Below the pieces are notes generated by a model. The model was not told the origin of the DNA. It worked only from the letters and a program-made list of their open reading frames with translations, and searched no databases. From NCBI GenBank assembly GCA_021014325.1, contig CM037463.1:7199001-7263000 (forward strand): a stretch of DNA of 64,000 nt, given 5' to 3'. The number at the start of each line of letters is the position of its first letter. Within the stretch, counting starts at the first letter, position 1. The translations under genes were made by a program, and so were the position numbers. Positions 59,127-64,000 of this stretch are shown piece by piece. The stretch comes from Plazaster borealis. Its lineage: Eukaryota; Echinodermata; Asteroidea; Forcipulatida; Labidiasteridae.

Positions 59127-59884
59127 AGGGCTCGAATTTGGGGGGAAAATCCACAAGACCAAAGGGCCTGTAGCTCAGATTGTTTACTGGACCAGAATTG
59201 TTGTTGTAAGACCAGAATCAAAATGTTAAAAGACTTCCTGACTCAGTCCAACTTGCATTTTATTGTTTTTATGAACAAGTTTTTTTTTTGAACAAGCTCT
59301 GAGAAGTGTAAGTAAGAGAAGATTGATCTCATTTGTCTTGACGAGTATTAGGTATACTTCATTACGCAACGGAAGTGAAAGGTACTTATCAGACTCGTAG
59401 TCAACATTTTAACATCATTTGTTTCTGCTCAAAATATTACACAACGAGCTATTGATAAAATTCAAATAAGAAACACAAGACCGTCGGACTTGTCTGGTCA
59501 TGAGTTCACTGGCCTAATGCTAAAACTACTGGCCTCCAGGACTGGAAAAAACACTGAACCGCAGGCCAGAGGCCAGTACCTTCAGCGTTGGGCCAGTAAA
59601 ATCACAACTGAACGAGCCCGGTGGTCTTGTGTTTTTTTCAATTGACTAATAACAGTAATACCTCATTGTTTAATATCTTCTTTTATGAAAAATGTTGACA
59701 ATGAATCTGTTACATCTTTCAATTCTGTTGAGCAACGAAGTAGCATGACAATTTATATAGATCTTCTCTTAGCACTTGTTCGACTCATTTTGAATCTGGT
59801 CTTTTAAAATAAATTTTAGTCCAGTAAAGATGTGGAGTTACAAGCCCTGCAGTCTTGTGGATTTTCCTCCCAAATTCGAGCCCT
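59127..59884. mobile_element. AGGGCTCGAATT-ended TIR element
   Basis: AGGGCTCGAATTTGGGGGGA at the left and TCCTCCCAAATTCGAGCCCT at the right continue inward through AAAATCCACAAGAC and its inverse, about 34 bp in all. The interior of 690 bp has GGCCAGTA-type motifs shared with 48270-48620 and 31770-32600. No transposase was seen. Confidence 0.65.
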
Positions 59885-60304
59885 TACCTCGGGCCTGCGG
59901 TCCGGTGTAAAATTGTAGCCCTGTCTGTGTATATTCCCTGAAATGAAATTCAAAATCTGGGTGTGAGGCAAAGACATTGGCCAAAAATATGTTCCAGACA
60001 GTCACTGAATGTCATGATGCATGCAACTTCATATTTGCATGTAGATGTGGGAGAAGACACGCTGTCATTAAATTGGAAAATTTCTTGTTGCGGAAAGAAG
60101 GAAAAAAAACCCTCTAGTATTATGATGAAAGCATTGAAATAGAAAGCATGGTCTGGGAGCTCTCTGATCACAGTCTGAGGAATTTATGACTAGTGGGAAC
60201 TATAAACAACATCTGTGTAAGATATTGGCGAAAAAAGGCTCAATTCTTAATATTGCATTTTCAGTTGACACACGCAAGTCATTAGACAAGGCAAAGTACA
60301 TGTC

Positions 60305-60607
60305 AGGGTGCTACCTAGGAACTGGGGGGGGGGGGCTTTCTGGATCCAAGTTTTGGAAGTTTGGCCAAAGTACTCTGAAATGAAACGAGGTCATCGGAAT
60401 GTTTTTTACTTGATGTTTATCTTTGGTTTTAAAAGCCCTACTGTTTTTCTTTGAATGATTTTTGTGAATGTGATCTGAAATCCTCAATCAAAAAAAAAAA
60501 AAAATTCACTATTATTTTTTGCGTATTGACCGCAATTTATGCGATTTGCGGGCAATTTGCACATTATTAGCCCGATATGCTAGCTTGTGCATCTGGGGGA
60601 GAACACT
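60305..60607 (-). mobile_element. AGGGTTCTCCC family, inverted copy
   Basis: AGGGTGCTACCTAGGAACTG to TGGGGGAGAACACT, with interior sequence matching the complement of 34317-34612, an internal C/G run and a poly-A run. Confidence 0.55.
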
Positions 60608-63108
60608 GCATGTGCTACCCTAACCAGTATGATTAGCTTTACCTGAACTACATGTACAGTATGTCTAGTAGGAAAGTTGCTTGGCGTTATGTGACATTGA
60701 AACTCTTTCATTTTATTTGTTTTCTCAACTTAAAATGTTTTGTTTTTACAAATACTGCGTTTTCTGTCAGGTTTTTTTTTTACAGAAAAAAAATCCCAGT
60801 ACTTATTAATAGAATCCACCCAGTCTACTTGTACATTGTAAGAAGTTTGGTTTGCAGTGTGCATAAGGTTTACACTGTTGCCAAGATTACTACATCTGTG
60901 TAAATAATCGCAGCCCTTTTGCCAGACTGAAAACTCTGTTTATGCGTTTCGTTTTTTTGGTTGGGGGCTCTTGGAGGTTCATGATTCCAATTTTGGCAGA
61001 CTCTTCTTGGCATTTTGAATCCCAAATCAAACAACCTTTTTTTTTAAAACTTCGGCCTCCCACAGTTTATATTCTCCTCAAAGATTTTTTTTTTTCAAGT
61101 GGAGTTAAACTCCAGTTATTGACATCAATCATTCTTTATTTACAACAGAAGGTACAAAAACATACGGAAAGGTACAAGAACACATGCAAATGTTGAACAT
61201 TTGAAAACGAAATTAACTTAGAAGGAAATCAAAAAATAAAATTGATGGGCAATTTAAAATAATATAACAGAACAAAAACTAACTGCACAATATTACTCAT
61301 ATATCAAACAGAAGACTACTTATTGAACATCAGAAGGTAAATTTAAGCTTGTCGTTTTCGAAATAGCACAAAGCACTGTTTTTAACATAATTTTGGTGAA
61401 AGGCTCAATCAAAGATTTATTTACGAACCAAAATCATCATTAGTGGTCATGGCGTACACTAAAGCCAAGGTTCTCACCGTGGAGGCATCCAAAAATGTCT
61501 CGAAAGAGAACGAAAAAATCCCATTGCATTGTATGAAAACGTTTGTTGTCTTCACTTTGTTTAGTCAGGGTTTCATTGTAGCCAGGATATTCTCAAAAAT
61601 AAATTATCAACAAAATCGGAAAATCCCAAGCCAAGTGGTTAAGGAAGCAGTACTTGTTCCTACATGTAAAATTTGAAAAGAATATGCAATAATATATATT
61701 TAAAAAACCACCCATATTGTGCAATAACAGTTTTCCTTTCCTTAAAAGGGACCACACCTATGTACGGCAATATCATTCAGAAGGGTAATTGATACCTGTG
61801 CGTTCATGTATGGACACTAATAAGAACTGTTATTATTGGTTTTATTTCAAATCAAACATTGCAGCCCAAAGGCTGAAATGTGTTCAAGCTACGGAGGTCT
61901 TTAGACTAGAGCCACATTGTGGGTTTTCCCCATGTGTTTTCTATTGTCCCTTTTCTTTAATCTTTCCTGTTAAAAACAATGTGGGGTTAACCCCACAATG
62001 TAAAAAATCAAAATCAAAAAACACACAAGTACAGTTACTACCTAAAAATCACCCCACAATGTCTATCTTAAAAGGGCAGCAAAGTTCATCACAGAATTAA
62101 AATTGCGAAAAAACAATCCTAAACAAGGCTAGAAATATATATTAGTGATTAAGAAACAAAGATATCATCACAAATATACAATTGCAAGATAAATACATTA
62201 AAAATACCAGTGGTAAATGAGACATACATACAGCTTGCATTCTATTAATAGTTTCCATCAATGTTAAATGTTTGTACAGTGTATGGTTCCAATTAATGCT
62301 CATGAATTACTGATGTGGCACCATCTGACTTTCCATCATTTCCTGACAAGTGTGCGAGATTTCAGGGTGCTAAAAAAAAGAAAGAAAGAAAAAACTCCAA
62401 AACAAACAAACTTCACAAATCCCCCTTTACAGCGTTGTAGTCTCATCATCAATTATGTACAAACAATTTAACCATTCCTCACCCCTAAACACAAACACAC
62501 ACGCACACATGATATCCTGGGATGTGATGATGAAGAAGATGGAATAAAAGAAAAAAACACTATTTTTTTTCCGATCCCGCCTGATATCCCGTCATGGTCA
62601 CCGAAGCGTGTGGCAGTAAAGTGACAAAATTGCATTTCACGGTCTGTTCATGCCGGGCTGGTTAACCACCCCGGCAGGAGGGGAGCGCCAGCAACCTTGT
62701 GGGTGTCCTGGTGTCTTGTCTGTTTGGATATGAGTTAGTCCGGCTTCATTTGGTATGGAGAGAGGAGTAAGAAATACCATGGAGGAAGGAAATACACTGA
62801 GTGGTTACCCTGTATGGAAGCAAGTTCGCTGAATTGGGGTGGGGGGTGTATGGGGAAACAGTTTGCCGAGTTGGGGGTGGGGTGGGTGGTGCTGAATGAT
62901 TGTCACGAGTTTGTCCTGCCCCTAACACGCTAGTGTTTACGTGCGTATATACGCATGACAGGCATGTTTGAGAAAATTAAGAAAACTTAAACTTTTTACT
63001 GTTGAGAGCTGAATTATTTTGCAAAACTGAAATATTTCCGAGGAATATCTGAAGTCCAAAACCAACCACCAAAAAGTGTATTTGGCCATGGAATGTTATC
63101 CGGTGATA

Positions 63109-63441
63109 TTAAAGGCATCATACACGTTTGGTAGTTGGAGCCTATTGTTTGTTTGAAACCTATATAGTTGTAGATATGTACCATAAAACAAACCTGTGAA
63201 AATTTCATTTCAAAAATTGGTAGCGTTTTTGAGATATTGCCGAAAATCTGGAGTGGTTATGTCCACGCAGGAAGAGTTTTGGGGGATAAAAAGTGATATA
63301 TTTGTCCATAACCGCAGTACTACGAAGTGAAAAGTTTCTCAAAATGCATTATACTATCCAAAGCTGCTGTACTTCTTACCAAGTAAGTTTTAATTGCCAT
63401 TAATTATCAGAGTCATTACCAAACAGGTACGATGCCTTTAA
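63109..63441 (-). repeat. MITE family B, copy 4 (inverted)
   Basis: TTAAAGGCATCATACACGTT at the left and GTACGATGCCTTTAA at the right bound a 333-bp copy in the opposite orientation to the other three, with the same internal landmarks. Confidence 0.85.
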
Positions 63442-64000
63442 TAACAGATAAGATAAGATTTGAATTATGGAACTCTGAAATCTTTCCGCCCCAGAAACGG
63501 ATCCTCATATCTAGGACTTCACAGTATTTTGAAAGTGAAGGGCCTCCAGGGCTATTTATGTGAAGAGGCATCTTGCATCGTACAGTTGACATACATACAG
63601 CATTGGTTATACTCTGAATATTTGTTAATAAGATCCTGACATACCTTGTCATGGATGATAGGGGGGTCACGCTGTGAATTACCAGGGTGACCTTTAACTG
63701 TACCAGCAGGATTTATTCTTCGTAGAGGCAATTGCCTCCATGCCCCCTGGTCATTGCCTTGGTGCCCTTTGAAATGTTCTAGTAGAAATGTAAATTTCCA
63801 TCAAAGAAACATGTTCCCTTTACTAAGGAACATCTTCCCTGCCACCACATCAACCAAGCATTAATCCTGTGCCAGTGTATTTTGTTCCTCGTTTGTAAGC
63901 TCAACTGTAGTAAAAAGATTTGTTTTCTTTACTCAATTTAAATCAAAGAAAGCCTTCGAGAAAGACTTTGCTAGGGTCGAAACATCAGGCCAGTAATTAT

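Larger units (their letters stand above)
25563..64000 (+). other. Gene span, CNTNAP/neurexin IV-like, 5' part
   Basis: Five exons (25563-25647, 52840-52962, 53679-53875, 57041-57182, 58152-58355) are flanked by GT and AG and join in phase 1, 1, 0, 1, giving about 250 residues. The order is signal peptide, discoidin (F5/8C) domain from Cys32 to Cys180, then the beginning of a laminin G domain. Contactin-associated proteins and fly neurexin IV begin this way. They are type I membrane proteins of septate or paranodal-type junctions and axon-glia contacts. Family hallmarks visible are GGW after the first third of the discoidin domain, ATQGRY in its middle, EVYGC closing it, and a DYLFIQ...INLG stretch in the LamG domain. 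The gene is unfinished at the right edge: the rest of LamG, the EGF repeats, the transmembrane segment and the cytoplasmic tail are not in the window. The alternative is another echinoderm F5/8C-LamG receptor. Confidence 0.85.
58356..64000 (+). other. Intron 5 (incomplete) of CNTNAP-like gene
   Basis: No continuation of the laminin G domain was found in this 5.6-kb stretch. It holds the hammerhead-like repeat (58610-58905), a 758-bp TIR element (59127-59884), an AGGGTTCTCCC-family copy (60305-60607), a minus-orientation family B MITE (63109-63441), a GGCAATTGCC-type repeat (about 63685-63810), and the left half of a GAAACGTC foldback at the very end. Between 60610 and 63100 I see AT-rich sequence, a C-rich and G-rich stretch near 62640-62900, and nothing recognisable as a gene. 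Confidence 0.55.

Noticed and set aside
1..64000. CRISPR arrays, bacterial operons or rRNA genes
   Set aside because: No regularly spaced repeats with unique spacers, no long intronless genes, and no rRNA-like sequence were seen; the window is eukaryotic.

Overview
This is animal nuclear DNA. It is AT-rich, its coding sequence is split into short exons with GT/AG boundaries, and most of the window is intron packed with short interspersed repeats. I think it comes from an echinoderm (sea star, sea cucumber or urchin). The reasons are the TTAAAGG-ended foldback repeats and tRNA-derived SINEs that I associate with those genomes, and the invertebrate-style divergence of the two recognisable genes. 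The clade is an inference, not something the sequence proves.

Two genes lie head to head about 2.4 kb apart. On the minus strand, the first coding exon (22934-23163) of a probable MCC orthologue (mutated in colorectal cancers, long EF-hand isoform) encodes a Ser/Gly-rich N-terminus and the start of an EF-hand. Its remaining exons would lie to the left, and I found none of them in 1-22933. On the plus strand, a secreted or type I membrane protein starts at 25563. Five exons join in phase into a signal peptide, a complete F5/8-type C (discoidin) domain and the start of a laminin G domain. This is the N-terminal order of neurexin IV / contactin-associated proteins (CNTNAP). Intron 1 is about 27.2 kb, introns 2-4 are 0.7, 3.2 and 1.0 kb, and the gene runs off the right edge.

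The rest is mainly mobile-element debris. There are several TTAAAGG...CCTTTAA MITE families (2240, 9265, 10291, 16557, 37767, 45134, 45801, 57287, 63109) and foldback families with CCCAATTTCAT ends. A 1004-bp Harbinger-like element at 48833-49836 has a clean 3-bp target duplication. A family at 34317-34612 has AGGGTTCTCCCC ends, and there are three kinds of tRNA-like SINE. Several insertions are nested and date one another.

The less ordinary signals are these. A dispersed repeat at 3173-3216 and 58615-58658 carries an almost complete type I hammerhead ribozyme core. A compact possible transcription unit lies at 1870-2124 (octamer, TATA box, 36-codon ORF, AATAAA). A foldback element family contains an internal Pol III tRNA-like promoter, with one copy ending 86 bp before exon 3 of the CNTNAP-like gene. 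No prokaryotic genes, CRISPR arrays, rRNA genes or convincing functional tRNA genes were seen.
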